64,000 nucleotides of DNA. Source: Lewinella sp. 4G2 (GTDB lineage Bacteria; Bacteroidota; Bacteroidia; Chitinophagales; Saprospiraceae). A program made the translations under genes and the position numbers. Below are positions 19,138 to 27,417 of the stretch, piece by piece. Under the pieces are notes generated by a model. It worked only from the letters and a program-made list of their open reading frames with translations, had not been told where the DNA came from and did not search any database. The number at the start of each line of letters is the position of its first letter. The first letter of the stretch is position 1. The stretch is taken from assembly GCF_001625015.1 (NCBI RefSeq), contig NZ_LVWJ02000011.1, positions 64,501 to 128,500 of the forward strand. Reading direction: 5' to 3'.

Positions 19138-20364
19138 ATGAAGAATTTTTTCAACCCCTTTCTCGCTCTTTCCTTCCTGGCCATCGTATTGACCAGCTGC
19201 GGCACCACCGACTCCGGTGAACTCGTCGGAGCTAGCGACCGCCCCGACTGGAAAGGCATCTCTCCCTACGGGATGGTCTACGTACCCTCCGGTACGGCCC
19301 ACGTTGGTAATTCCGACCAGGATATTACCGGCACCTACATCCAGCGCCCCCAAAGAATTACCATCAATGGTTTCTTTATGGACGACACGGAGATCTCCAA
19401 TAACGAATACCGCCAGTTCATTCACTGGATTCGCGACTCTATCGCTCACGACATGATGGGTGACTTCGACGAAAACGGCAACATCGACTGGGAAATGGAA
19501 CTCGACCTTTCCGATGAGTCCCTCGCCGACATGTACCTCGAAGAAAGCTTCGCAGGCCGCCGCCAGACCAACGTGAACCTTTACGACTACTCTTACCAGG
19601 ATGTTGATTGGGGAGCTGCCGCCCGCGCCCGCCCCGAAGGCCGCAGCGGAGAGGGTATGGCCGAATACGTGGACAACACGCCGGTCAACATCTACCCAGA
19701 CACGCTGGTGTGGGTTCGTGACTTCACCTACAGCTACAACGAGCCAATGGCCCGCAGCTACTTCTCCCACCCTGCTTACGACAACTACCCGATCGTAGGT
19801 ATTGACTGGAAGATGGCCCGCGCCTTCTCTCACTGGCGGACGACCCTCTGGAACAGCGTTAACGAAACCCTGATCGAAGAATTCCGCCTCCCCACCGAAT
19901 ACGAATTCGAATACGCCGCCCGTGGTGGCCGCGAACACGCTCAGTACCCCTGGGGTGGCCCGTACGTACGGAATGGCAAAGGCTGTCTCCTCGCCAACTT
20001 CAAGCCTGGCCGCGGTAACTATGCTGACGACGGCGGTGGCTACACCGTACCGGTCGATGCTTACTACCCTAACGATTACGGTCTCTACAACATGGCCGGC
20101 AACGTAGCTGAGTGGACCGTAACCGCCTTCTACGAAAATGCTAACAGCTTCGTCCACGACTTCAACCCGGACATTCGTTACAACGCCAAGGACGACGATC
20201 CCATCGGCATGAAGCGTAAAGTGATCCGCGGCGGTAGCTGGAAGGACATCAGCTTCTACCTCCAGTGTGGCACCCGCGCTTACGAATACCAGGACACTAC
20301 GAAGTCTTACATCGGCTTCCGTAACGTTCTGAGCTTCACTGGTCGCTCGATCAACGACTTCTAA
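19138..20364 (+). CDS. gldK: gliding/type IX secretion lipoprotein GldK (FGE-sulfatase fold)
   Basis: 408 residues with a lipoprotein signal (LAIVLTSCGTT). The family opening GELVGASDRPDWKGISPYGMVYVPSGTAHVGNSDQD leads into an FGE/SUMF1-type domain: FFMDDTEISNNEYRQFIHWIRDSIA, RLPTEYEFEYAARGG, YGLYNMAGNVAEWT and KVIRGGSWKD. GldK (PorK) forms the periplasmic ring attached to the outer membrane in the type IX machine with GldN. The opening is GldK-like rather than GldJ-like. The usual gldL, gldM and gldN do not follow; a terminator and then queG do. Codons ending in C are very frequent, as expected for a strongly expressed gene. Confidence 0.9.
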   Translation: MKNFFNPFLALSFLAIVLTSCGTTDSGELVGASDRPDWKGISPYGMVYVPSGTAHVGNSDQDITGTYIQRPQRITINGFFMDDTEISNNEYRQFIHWIRDSIAHDMMGDFDENGNIDWEMELDLSDESLADMYLEESFAGRRQTNVNLYDYSYQDVDWGAAARARPEGRSGEGMAEYVDNTPVNIYPDTLVWVRDFTYSYNEPMARSYFSHPAYDNYPIVGIDWKMARAFSHWRTTLWNSVNETLIEEFRLPTEYEFEYAARGGREHAQYPWGGPYVRNGKGCLLANFKPGRGNYADDGGGYTVPVDAYYPNDYGLYNMAGNVAEWTVTAFYENANSFVHDFNPDIRYNAKDDDPIGMKRKVIRGGSWKDISFYLQCGTRAYEYQDTTKSYIGFRNVLSFTGRSINDF

Positions 20365-20384
20365 TTCAGCTTCGGCCCGAATTT

Positions 20385-20421
20385 AAAAACGGCGGTTTCC
20401 TGCGGGAGGCTGCCGTTTTTT
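20385..20421 (+). terminator. terminator of gldK
   Basis: AAAACGGC pairs with GCCGTTTT around a short loop and is followed by a T run, 21 bases after the gldK stop. Confidence 0.75.
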
Positions 20422-20493
20422 AGTCTGAAGTCTATAGTCTTTAGTCTGTAGTCACGACTACGGATGACGACTATAGACTACAGACTATAGACT
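20421..20493. repeat. TAGTCT-type hairpin before queG
   Basis: Degenerate repeats of AGTCTATAGTCTGTAGTC on the left arm pair imperfectly with their complement on the right arm, leaving a loop of about 15 bases. It ends 11 bases before the queG ATG. Same family as 40868-40895 and 63851-63934. Confidence 0.75.
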
Positions 20494-20504
20494 CCTGACC
20501 AGTA

Positions 20505-21434
20505 ATGTCACTAACTAACGCCCATATCAAAAAACTTGTCTTTGACCTCGGCTTCAGCTTCATCGGCGTCGCTAAGGCCGAGCGGATGACGGAGGAAGAG
20601 GCGCGGTTAGAAGAGTGGCTCAACCAGGGCAAGCACGGTACGATGCAGTGGATGGAGAACCACTTCGATAAGCGGGTGGACCCAACCAAACTCGTCCCCG
20701 GTGCGAAGACGGTGATCTCCCTGCTCTACAATTACTTTCCGGAAGACGATGGCCCCAGCCTGGAGGCGCCAAAGATCAGCCGCTACGCGTACGGGAAGGA
20801 TTACCACCACGTCATTAAGGGCAAACTCAAGCACTTGGTTTGGCAGATTGAGGAAGCGCTGGGGGCACCGCTGGACGGACGCGTGTTCGTGGATAGCGCC
20901 CCCGTTCTGGAGCGGGACTGGGCCAAGCGCGCCGGCGTTGGCTGGACGGGGAAAAATACGCTCCTCATCAACCCTAAGGCCGGAAGTTATTACTTCCTGG
21001 CGGAATTGATCTCCGATCTCGACGTGGAGCCCGACCAACGAATCAAGGATTACTGTGGGACCTGCACCGCATGCATCGACGCCTGCCCTACGGAAGCCAT
21101 TAGCCCGCAGGGGTACATCGTCGATGGGAGCAAGTGCATCAGCTACCTGACCATTGAATTGCGGGAGGCCATCCCTGAAGAGTTCAAAGGGCGGATGGAA
21201 GGCTGGGCTTTTGGGTGCGATATCTGCCAGGAGGTTTGCCCTTGGAACCGGTTTAGTACACCGCACCGGGAGCCGGACTTCCTCCCCCACCCCGACCTCC
21301 CCGGAATGTCGGCGCGGGAGACACGGGAGATGACGGAGGAGGTATTCCGGCGGGTCTTTCAGAAATCCGCCGTCAAGCGCACCAAGTTTTCGGGCTTGCG
21401 GCGGAACATTGATTTTCTTGATCCTGAACTATGA
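20505..21434 (+). CDS. queG: epoxyqueuosine reductase
   Basis: Last step of queuosine synthesis: reduces epoxyqueuosine to queuosine at the wobble position of tRNAs with GUN anticodons, using cobalamin and two [4Fe-4S] clusters. The 309-residue protein has RVFVDSAPVLERDWAKRAGVGWTGKNTLLINP (cobalamin-binding core with the catalytic Asp), the first cluster motif CGTCTACIDACP and the second CDICQEVCPWN. Full length, though it lacks the C-terminal HEAT repeats of the longer form. Its stop overlaps the next start (ATGA), so the lipoprotein gene is translationally coupled. A long hairpin sits just before the start. Confidence 0.96.
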   Translation: MSLTNAHIKKLVFDLGFSFIGVAKAERMTEEEARLEEWLNQGKHGTMQWMENHFDKRVDPTKLVPGAKTVISLLYNYFPEDDGPSLEAPKISRYAYGKDYHHVIKGKLKHLVWQIEEALGAPLDGRVFVDSAPVLERDWAKRAGVGWTGKNTLLINPKAGSYYFLAELISDLDVEPDQRIKDYCGTCTACIDACPTEAISPQGYIVDGSKCISYLTIELREAIPEEFKGRMEGWAFGCDICQEVCPWNRFSTPHREPDFLPHPDLPGMSARETREMTEEVFRRVFQKSAVKRTKFSGLRRNIDFLDPEL

Positions 21435-21847
21435 GGCTGACGTCCCCCACCGCTTCCGCACTGCTCCTATTCCTACTCCACCTGGCACCTGCGTGCGCGC
21501 CAAATAACGATTCTGAAGCTACGGCGGAGCCACGCAGAACAAACATTGTGGTATTAACGGATACGGCGGATTGGGCACCCAATCACCTCAGGCTACTGAC
21601 GGAGCAATTCGCAAAAAGTGGGTCCCGCGTACTGACGAGTGGAGAATGCGGAGAAACGGCCGCCCAGTTGATACAGCGTTTACCCTGGCTGTTGCAACCG
21701 GGTGTCGATACTTTTTATGTGGACCCAAGACTTGCCGGGCCAGAAGTTTATGATAGCCTGACCAATTATCTGGAGCGGCAGGGCCACCCCGCTGCCGTCA
21801 AAAGGTTGACCGCTAAGGATGCAACACAAAGCCCTGAACTGCGATAG
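21431..21847 (+). CDS. small lipoprotein of unknown function
   Basis: 138 residues with a signal and lipobox-like LAPAC. The mature part (TNIVVLTDTADWAPNHLRLLTEQFAKSGSRVL...VDTFYVDPRLAGPEVYDSLTNYLERQGHPAAVKRL) looks like a small alpha/beta fold without recognised motifs. It overlaps queG by 4 bases and, at its 3' end, overlaps the convergent papain-fold gene by 35 bases. Confidence 0.65.
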   Translation: MRLTSPTASALLLFLLHLAPACAPNNDSEATAEPRRTNIVVLTDTADWAPNHLRLLTEQFAKSGSRVLTSGECGETAAQLIQRLPWLLQPGVDTFYVDPRLAGPEVYDSLTNYLERQGHPAAVKRLTAKDATQSPELR

Positions 21848-22670
21848 CGCTGAAGTCGTCGTAGGACATCGTGACGTAGCCGGCGTCCGCCCAGAGACGG
21901 CCGAAGTTACCGCGTAATTCAACGGTTTCGTCGAGGCTATTGTAGCCCACTACATTTAGGTAGTGGGTTTCCGTAGCGGCGCCCGCCGGCTGGTACGTTG
22001 CCGTGGCGTGGCGTTCAAAACCGGGTGGCGTGCGCAGTTCTACGAGCACGGGGTTGCCGCGGCTTAGTGCTTTTTTGATCTCGAAGATCCGGTTGCGGTT
22101 GCGGGTCGTTTCGCGGAAGAGGTAGAAAAAATTCGTGACGCGGATCTTCGGCACGCTATAGACGGCGCCCGGGATGACGTTGCTGCCGTAGGGTACGATG
22201 TTGGCCGAGACGGTGCCCTGCTCCACGAGGAAGCGCAAACCGTCTTCGATGTTGGGGCGGGTCCCCTGGTTGGCGAGACTCATCATGAGGTAGTCCGGGC
22301 TGTAGTTTTCCTTGAAGTTTTCGCTCAGGTTCTTGTAGTACTCCAAGGAGGAGGTAAGTGCGTAGGCCCATTCCTGGTTAGAGTTGGCGACTTGCCGAAT
22401 GGGCATCATGTAGCTCTTCACGTTTTGCCGGGCCAGCTCTTCGCGCCCGCCGCTGCCGATGCCTTCCACGTTGTACATCATCGCGTCGATCGTCTGCGCG
22501 TCTTCAATGCCAACCATCATCTGGTTACTGCGGGCCGTAGTTACCGGAGTAGGCGCGGAAGCATTCGGTCTCTGGGCGCTCAACGCGGGTGCAAGGAGAG
22601 TGGGTAAAAAAGGACCTGCCAGAAATAAGAGTGAAGCAACGAGGAGGTTCCGTGGGATTTTTTTGAACAT
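21813..22670 (-). CDS. secreted papain-fold (C1-like) protein lacking the catalytic cysteine
   Basis: 285 residues with a signal peptide ending at LSA. The order of a papain-like domain is visible: SNQEWAYALTSSLEYY (about 97-112) at the place of the QGSCWAF motif, NYSPDYLMMSLANQG, GLRFLVEQGTVSANIVPYG, a basic loop KKALSRGNPVLVELRTPPGF, THYLNVVGYN with the catalytic-type His (236), and RGNFGRLWADAGYVTM with the Asn (255). The active-site Cys is replaced by Glu100. It is therefore likely an inactive papain fold with a binding role; the fold call is inference from motif order. Confidence 0.7.
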   Translation of the reverse strand: MFKKIPRNLLVASLLFLAGPFLPTLLAPALSAQRPNASAPTPVTTARSNQMMVGIEDAQTIDAMMYNVEGIGSGGREELARQNVKSYMMPIRQVANSNQEWAYALTSSLEYYKNLSENFKENYSPDYLMMSLANQGTRPNIEDGLRFLVEQGTVSANIVPYGSNVIPGAVYSVPKIRVTNFFYLFRETTRNRNRIFEIKKALSRGNPVLVELRTPPGFERHATATYQPAGAATETHYLNVVGYNSLDETVELRGNFGRLWADAGYVTMSYDDFSAIAVQGFVLHP

Positions 22671-22777
22671 GGGGAATCAACTAAATTAAAGGGGGCAAGC
22701 GGACGGTAGGGAGACAACGACGTACCTTGACCAAGTAGTGCGAAGTAACAATACGCCCACCGTAAATCCGCCGCTGA

Positions 22778-23593
22778 GTGAAGCCTAAATCCAGAATTGC
22801 TCCAACGCCCTCAGGGTACCTGCACGAGGGCAACCTGGCTAACTTTCTGCTGAATGCCGCCCTGGTACGGGATGGCGGGGAATTGATGCTCCGCGTTGAT
22901 GACTTAGATCGAGCGCGGTACCGGCGCGCCTACGTGGAGGACATCTTCCGCTGCCTGAACCAACTCGGCATTCAGCGTACTGAAGGACCGGTGGACGTCG
23001 CCTCTTTTGAAGAAGAATGGTCGCAAGAAAAACGCCTCCCCCAATACCGAACAGCCCTCGATCGCTTGCGGGAGAGCGATTTAGTATTCGCCTGCCCCTG
23101 CAGCCGAAAGGAATTGCAAAATGGCACCCACGTGCACGGCTGCCTGGACCGGAAGATAGACTTGGACACAAGAGATGTCGCCTGGCGCGTCGATACCCGG
23201 CAGGTCAGCGAAGAGCTACTCATTCCGGATTTGGTGCAAAAGGAGCCATTCGTGGTGGAGCCTCATACCGTTATCCCAGATTTCGTCATTCGGAATAAAG
23301 CCGGGCGCCCGGCGTACCAATTGGCCTGCACGGTGGACGATCGGTTATTCGGCATCAACACGGTCGGGCGGGGGCAGGACCTTCTGCCGAGTACCGCGGC
23401 GCAGATGATACTAAGTGACCTACTGGGTTTTGATGCATTAATGAGCCGTATCACCTTCCTCCATCATCCGTTGATCACTGCAGTGGACGGCTCAAAACTT
23501 AGTAAATCGGCTGGGGCCCGGAGTGAACCCTTGCGCATTGATGGCAGCATCATCCAGAGGTTGGAGGGGTTGACCAAACAGTGGTTGGGCTAG
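22778..23593 (+). CDS. gluQ: glutamyl-queuosine tRNA(Asp) synthetase-like protein
   Basis: Truncated glutamyl-tRNA synthetase homologue of 271 residues without an anticodon-binding domain. RIAPTPSGYLHEGNLANFLLN is the HIGH-region, ELMLRVDDLDRARYR follows, CPCSRKEL with HGC gives three possible zinc ligands, and KLSKSAG is the KMSKS loop. GluQRS attaches glutamate to queuosine in tRNA(Asp), which fits queG 1.3 kb upstream on the same strand. The start is GTG 22778. The HIGH motif reads YLHEGN, slightly diverged. Other short GluRS paralogues exist, so the substrate is an inference. Confidence 0.85.
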   Translation: MKPKSRIAPTPSGYLHEGNLANFLLNAALVRDGGELMLRVDDLDRARYRRAYVEDIFRCLNQLGIQRTEGPVDVASFEEEWSQEKRLPQYRTALDRLRESDLVFACPCSRKELQNGTHVHGCLDRKIDLDTRDVAWRVDTRQVSEELLIPDLVQKEPFVVEPHTVIPDFVIRNKAGRPAYQLACTVDDRLFGINTVGRGQDLLPSTAAQMILSDLLGFDALMSRITFLHHPLITAVDGSKLSKSAGARSEPLRIDGSIIQRLEGLTKQWLG

Positions 23594-23662
23594 TTTTCTA
23601 CACTTTTTTTGTCCCTTGATGTGTAATCCTAAACTGAGCTGCATCCACGGGCCAAAAAAAGT

Positions 23663-25585
23663 ATGCTCCGTTCCCTGTTAAGTATCGCCTTTACCCTCTT
23701 ACTCTGTACCTGCGGCAGCGCCCAGGACACCCTCAACGTAAACTCCGAAATCAATATGGCCACCGTATTTCTGGATGGGGCCCAAGTGAGTCGGAAAGCG
23801 AATAGTTCCGTGCCATCGGGCAGAAACGTGATCACCTTCACCGGCTTGACGACGGACCTCGACCCGGGTAGCATCCAGGTCAACAGCAGCGGGGATGACT
23901 TTCTCGTGCTCTCCGTGAGCCACCGCCTGAATTTTGGTAAGGCGGGAAAAAAGGACCCCAGGTTCCAGATCTTCAATGACCAACTTAAAGCATTAGACCG
24001 CGAGGAGGCCGAGGTACGCACGAAGTACCGGATTGCGAAGGATGAAGAAGAGATCCTGGCCCAAAACCGCGTCGTAGCCGGCAACGAAAATGGGCTAAGC
24101 GCCGAGGAACTGAAAGCCACGGTGGCCTACCAACGGGAGCGACTCACTGCCATCAGATTATTCTACCTGGACGTGAGTGACCAGCTTGACGGCATTGAAG
24201 AAAAACGAAAAGAGATCGGTAAACTGATCGCCCAACTCGGTAAGGAGATCCAGATCAAACCCACCGCGGAGATCGTCGTAACGACCCAGGCTGACCGGGC
24301 AACCCGCAGTAATTTCACCCTCACCTACCTCGTCCCCAACGCCGGATGGACGCCCCACTACGACGTCCGGGTTACGGACATCTCCCGCCCGATCGACCTC
24401 CGCTACCGTGCCAAAGTGCATCAGAAAACGGGAGAAGACTGGAGCAATGTCCGCCTGAAGCTGAGCACTGGCGACCCCAGCGTGAACGCCGTGGCGCCCA
24501 CCCTAAACACTTGGCGCGTATACAATGGTAGCGCCCTCCCCACCTACCGCCCTACCGACGACCGCTCGCAAGCATCCTTCGGTTACCGTTCCGTTAGCGG
24601 TACGGTGACGGATGAAAACGGGGAGCCCCTCATTGGCGCTTCGATTTTGGTGACCGGCTCCGCAATTGGTACCGTCACTGACTTTGACGGGCGCTACCAA
24701 CTTAATCTTCCCGAGGATGCTACTACCCTTAGTGTCAGTTACACTGGCTATGCGAGTACAGTAAAGTCCATTTCAGGCAACCTGGTAAACGTGCGGCTAG
24801 AGGAAGATCAAATGATGCTCGAGGAAGTTGTCGTTGTAGGCTACGGGTCTACACGCGCTGGCTCTAACAAAAATCGTCGGCGGCGAAACAAGGCGACAGC
24901 CACGGCATCTAGCAGTAATATGTTGGCCGATGTCGTCAGCACCTCCGCTCCCGTCCCCGTACAAACTACCCGCAAGGCTACGACCGTGAGTTTCGACATC
25001 GAATTGCCTTACACCATCCCCAGCGATGGCGTGGCGCGCGACGTGGACATCCAGCAGTACAAATTACCCGCTACCTACACCCACTTCGCCATCCCGAAAT
25101 TGGAAGAAGCAGCCTTCCTCAAAGCGGCCGTCACCAACTACGAAAAGTACGAACTGCTGAGTGGCGATATGAACCTGTTCTTCGAGGGCACCTACCTGGG
25201 CCAGTCCCGCCTCGACGTATCCAATACCAGCGACACCCTGCAACTCAGCCTCGGCCGTGACCCGAACGTCATTGTGCAACGGACGGCCACGGACGATTAC
25301 CGCGAGCGGAATTTCTTTGGGGGCAAGATCAGCGAAAGCCGGGGGTACACGTTGTCGGTGCGCAACAAAAAGAGCCAGCCTATAAACCTGGTCGTGCAGG
25401 ATCAAGTTCCGGTGAGCGGCGACGAGCGGATTGAGGTAAAACAGGAAATTTCAAACCGTGGCAAACGGGATAACAACAGGGGCATCATCACCTGGCGGAC
25501 GGAACTACCCGCCGGCCAGGAGTGGAAGGCCACCTTCGGCTACACGGTGAAGTACGCGAAGGGCCTACGCATTCAGCTGGAGTAA
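23663..25585 (+). CDS. MuiA-type protein (DUF4140/DUF4139) with inserted carboxypeptidase-regulatory-like domain
   Basis: 640 residues; signal peptide MLRSLLSIAFTLLLCTCGSA. An N-terminal DUF4140-like part (INMATVFLDGAQVSRKANSSV) leads to a coiled coil (about 100-195), then the DUF4139 domain beginning LTYLVPNAGWTPHYDVRVTD. That domain is interrupted at about 309-392 by VSGTVTDENGEPLIGASIL...VEEVVVVGYG-type sequence (here LEEVVVVGYG), the beta-sandwich and plug-linker motif usual in SusC/TonB receptors. DUF4139 resumes at VSFDIELPYTIPSDG and ends in GYTVKYAKG. Function unknown; probably periplasmic or at the outer membrane. Its terminator lies at 25616-25656. Confidence 0.88.
   Translation: MLRSLLSIAFTLLLCTCGSAQDTLNVNSEINMATVFLDGAQVSRKANSSVPSGRNVITFTGLTTDLDPGSIQVNSSGDDFLVLSVSHRLNFGKAGKKDPRFQIFNDQLKALDREEAEVRTKYRIAKDEEEILAQNRVVAGNENGLSAEELKATVAYQRERLTAIRLFYLDVSDQLDGIEEKRKEIGKLIAQLGKEIQIKPTAEIVVTTQADRATRSNFTLTYLVPNAGWTPHYDVRVTDISRPIDLRYRAKVHQKTGEDWSNVRLKLSTGDPSVNAVAPTLNTWRVYNGSALPTYRPTDDRSQASFGYRSVSGTVTDENGEPLIGASILVTGSAIGTVTDFDGRYQLNLPEDATTLSVSYTGYASTVKSISGNLVNVRLEEDQMMLEEVVVVGYGSTRAGSNKNRRRRNKATATASSSNMLADVVSTSAPVPVQTTRKATTVSFDIELPYTIPSDGVARDVDIQQYKLPATYTHFAIPKLEEAAFLKAAVTNYEKYELLSGDMNLFFEGTYLGQSRLDVSNTSDTLQLSLGRDPNVIVQRTATDDYRERNFFGGKISESRGYTLSVRNKKSQPINLVVQDQVPVSGDERIEVKQEISNRGKRDNNRGIITWRTELPAGQEWKATFGYTVKYAKGLRIQLE
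23706..23723 (+). repeat. 18-bp dispersed repeat, copy F
   Basis: GTACCTGCGGCAGCGCCC, one base off, in the signal peptide of the MuiA-type gene, read Thr-Cys-Gly-Ser-Ala-Gln. Confidence 0.75.
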
Positions 25586-25615
25586 TTCTTCACCGAAACA
25601 AATTCAGAAGATTAT

Positions 25616-25656
25616 GAGAGGGATGCGCTACTGCGGTATGCGCGTCCCTCCTTTTT
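25616..25656 (+). terminator. terminator of the MuiA-type gene
   Basis: GAGGGA pairs with TCCCTC (with a GCGC inner part) followed by TTTTT. It overlaps the last codons of the convergent aminotransferase gene. Confidence 0.65.
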
Positions 25657-26527
25657 CGGTCAGGGCGCCGAAGAGCTCGTTAAGGCGGTCCAGCAAGGAA
25701 GTATCCCGGCTATTAATGATGGCCCGGCCGTCGATGTGCGCCACGCGGGTCAGCTCGCCCATCGTGCCGGTGGTAAAAACTTCATCGGCAGTATAGAACT
25801 GACTGACGGAGAGGCGACGTTCCTCGGCGGGGATACCGTGCTCGGCGCAGAGGTTAAGAACAGTCTGGCGAGTAATGCCGGGAAGGCAGTAATCCGCGTA
25901 CGGCGTGAGGACCACCCCGTTTTTGATCAGAAATACGTTGACACCGTTGGCTTCCGAAACGTAGCCGTCCTTGTCGAGCATGAGCCCCGCGTCGGCATGA
26001 GCGTAGTTGGCTTCGATCTTCGCCAGGATGTTATTGAGCAAGTTGTTGTGGTGGATCTTACTGTCCAGACTATTCGGACTGTTGCGGCGGACGGAACTCG
26101 TCACCAAAGTAATCTGGGGCGGGTAGACCGGTGGTTTGTGCTCCGCCAAAACGATGAGGGTGCAACCGAACTGGTTAAGTCGGGGATCCATGCCCGAGGT
26201 GATCTTCCGGCCGCGCGTCAGGGTAAGGCGGATGTGTACCCCATCGGTCATCCCGTTGGCCTTCAGCGTGGCGAAGATGGCTTGCCGAACTTCCTCCCGG
26301 CTGGGAATACCGGCGAAGGCCAAGGTGTGAGCGGAAGCGAAGAGCCGATCGAGGTGTTCCTCCAACGAAAATACCCGGCCGTCGTACACGCGGATCCCTT
26401 CCCAAACGGCGTCGCCACCCTGCACTACGCTATCAAAAACGCTGACCTTGGCTTCGTCGCGATGGACCATTTCACCGTCGATGTATACGAGCAGGTCTTT
26501 ATTGGCGGGATTGAATTGTTGGAGCAT
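25628..26527 (-). CDS. class IV PLP aminotransferase (branched-chain or D-amino acid type)
   Basis: 299 residues, fold type IV. YIDGEMVHRDEAKVSVFDSVVQGGDAVWEGIRVYDG is the N-terminal domain with the family's FD(S)xxxxGDAVWEGIR pattern, SKIHHNNLLNNILAKIEA contains the PLP Lys, EANGVNVFLIKNGVVLTP and FTTGTMGELTRVAHIDGR bind the cofactor phosphate. It could be IlvE-like or D-alanine/4-amino-4-deoxychorismate-type; sequence alone does not settle this. It lies 62 bases downstream of a sulfotransferase-like gene on the same strand. Confidence 0.9.
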   Translation of the reverse strand: MLQQFNPANKDLLVYIDGEMVHRDEAKVSVFDSVVQGGDAVWEGIRVYDGRVFSLEEHLDRLFASAHTLAFAGIPSREEVRQAIFATLKANGMTDGVHIRLTLTRGRKITSGMDPRLNQFGCTLIVLAEHKPPVYPPQITLVTSSVRRNSPNSLDSKIHHNNLLNNILAKIEANYAHADAGLMLDKDGYVSEANGVNVFLIKNGVVLTPYADYCLPGITRQTVLNLCAEHGIPAEERRLSVSQFYTADEVFTTGTMGELTRVAHIDGRAIINSRDTSLLDRLNELFGALTEKGGTRIPQ

Positions 26528-26589
26528 AAGGGTAGAATTTGGGTAGCAATCAAATAGATGAAGAGATAAGTATTTGGGTTATCGCGGGC

Positions 26590-27321
26590 CTACCGGAGTG
26601 CGGCGGCGAGCATTTCCTCGTAGAAGGGCTGGCATTTCTCGGCGACAGTTCGTAGTGCCGGAGGCAAAGTAAATTTCCTGGATTGGTAAGGTTTGAAGCC
26701 CGTGCTAGCGTGGGTTCCTTTATACCAGTACTGCGCCCAGACGCCATCTTCGGGCCGGGGGCCAGCCGGCCAACTGAGCATCTGATCAGTAAAAGGTAGC
26801 TCCAGTCGTTCACAGAGTTGCCGCAATACGCCTTCCGGGTTTTCCAGCAGGCACCTGGCGTCGACGACCGCCGCCAATTGATCGCTGGTTATCAACTGCT
26901 GAAAGAGGGCGTGTTGCTGGGGGATACCTACGTCGGCCGCGGTTACTTGGTCCACTACTTCGCCGAAGGAGCGAATAATCTCGCGGGGTGAGCGGATCAG
27001 CAGGACGTTCTTGCACTCAGCCAGGAAGGCATCATTTAGCTGGATTAGGTGGTGGGTCATTTGTTTTAAGACGACTACGGGGTGGCCGTAGTCGTGGTGC
27101 AACATCGTCTGAACGACCTTCTCCCCATCGTTCTCCATGCTGGCGAGAATTTCCTCGCGCCCGGGGTGGTCCGCCTCCGTGGGTTGGTGGGTCAAGTAGT
27201 GGGCGTAGAGTGGCTCGTCCACCACGGCAGTATCCGGCCGCTGGGCGAAGGCGTACATTAGTGCGGTGCTGACGTTGCGGGGGGAGGACCAGAGATTGAT
27301 CCGATTTTGCGTGGTGCCCAT
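26590..27321 (-). CDS. sulfotransferase-like P-loop protein
   Basis: 243 residues. RINLWSSPRNVSTALMYAFAQRPDT resembles the 5'-phosphosulfate-binding loop of sulfotransferases (SxPRxxST), and VLLIRSPREIIRSFGEVV resembles the 3'-phosphate-binding strand (RxPRexxxS). No signal peptide. It is followed by the class IV aminotransferase gene after 62 bases. Known sulfotransferases use PAPS, but this short group is uncharacterised, so the donor and acceptor are unknown. Confidence 0.85.
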   Translation of the reverse strand: MGTTQNRINLWSSPRNVSTALMYAFAQRPDTAVVDEPLYAHYLTHQPTEADHPGREEILASMENDGEKVVQTMLHHDYGHPVVVLKQMTHHLIQLNDAFLAECKNVLLIRSPREIIRSFGEVVDQVTAADVGIPQQHALFQQLITSDQLAAVVDARCLLENPEGVLRQLCERLELPFTDQMLSWPAGPRPEDGVWAQYWYKGTHASTGFKPYQSRKFTLPPALRTVAEKCQPFYEEMLAAALR

Positions 27322-27417
27322 TGGCAGTGGTTGGTGGCCGTAAAGCTATCCGAAGCTGGACAGACGAACAAACTAAATACAGGCGGAACGGTGGAAATGT
27401 AATTAGCGGACGCCCAA

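Noticed and set aside
19135..20157. 340-codon minus-strand frame opposite gldK
   Set aside because: Shadow frame; Val/Gly-rich product reflects the strong codon bias of gldK.
21485..21502. Possible degenerate 18-bp repeat in the small lipoprotein signal
   Set aside because: Three mismatches including the conserved CAG core; noted but not counted.
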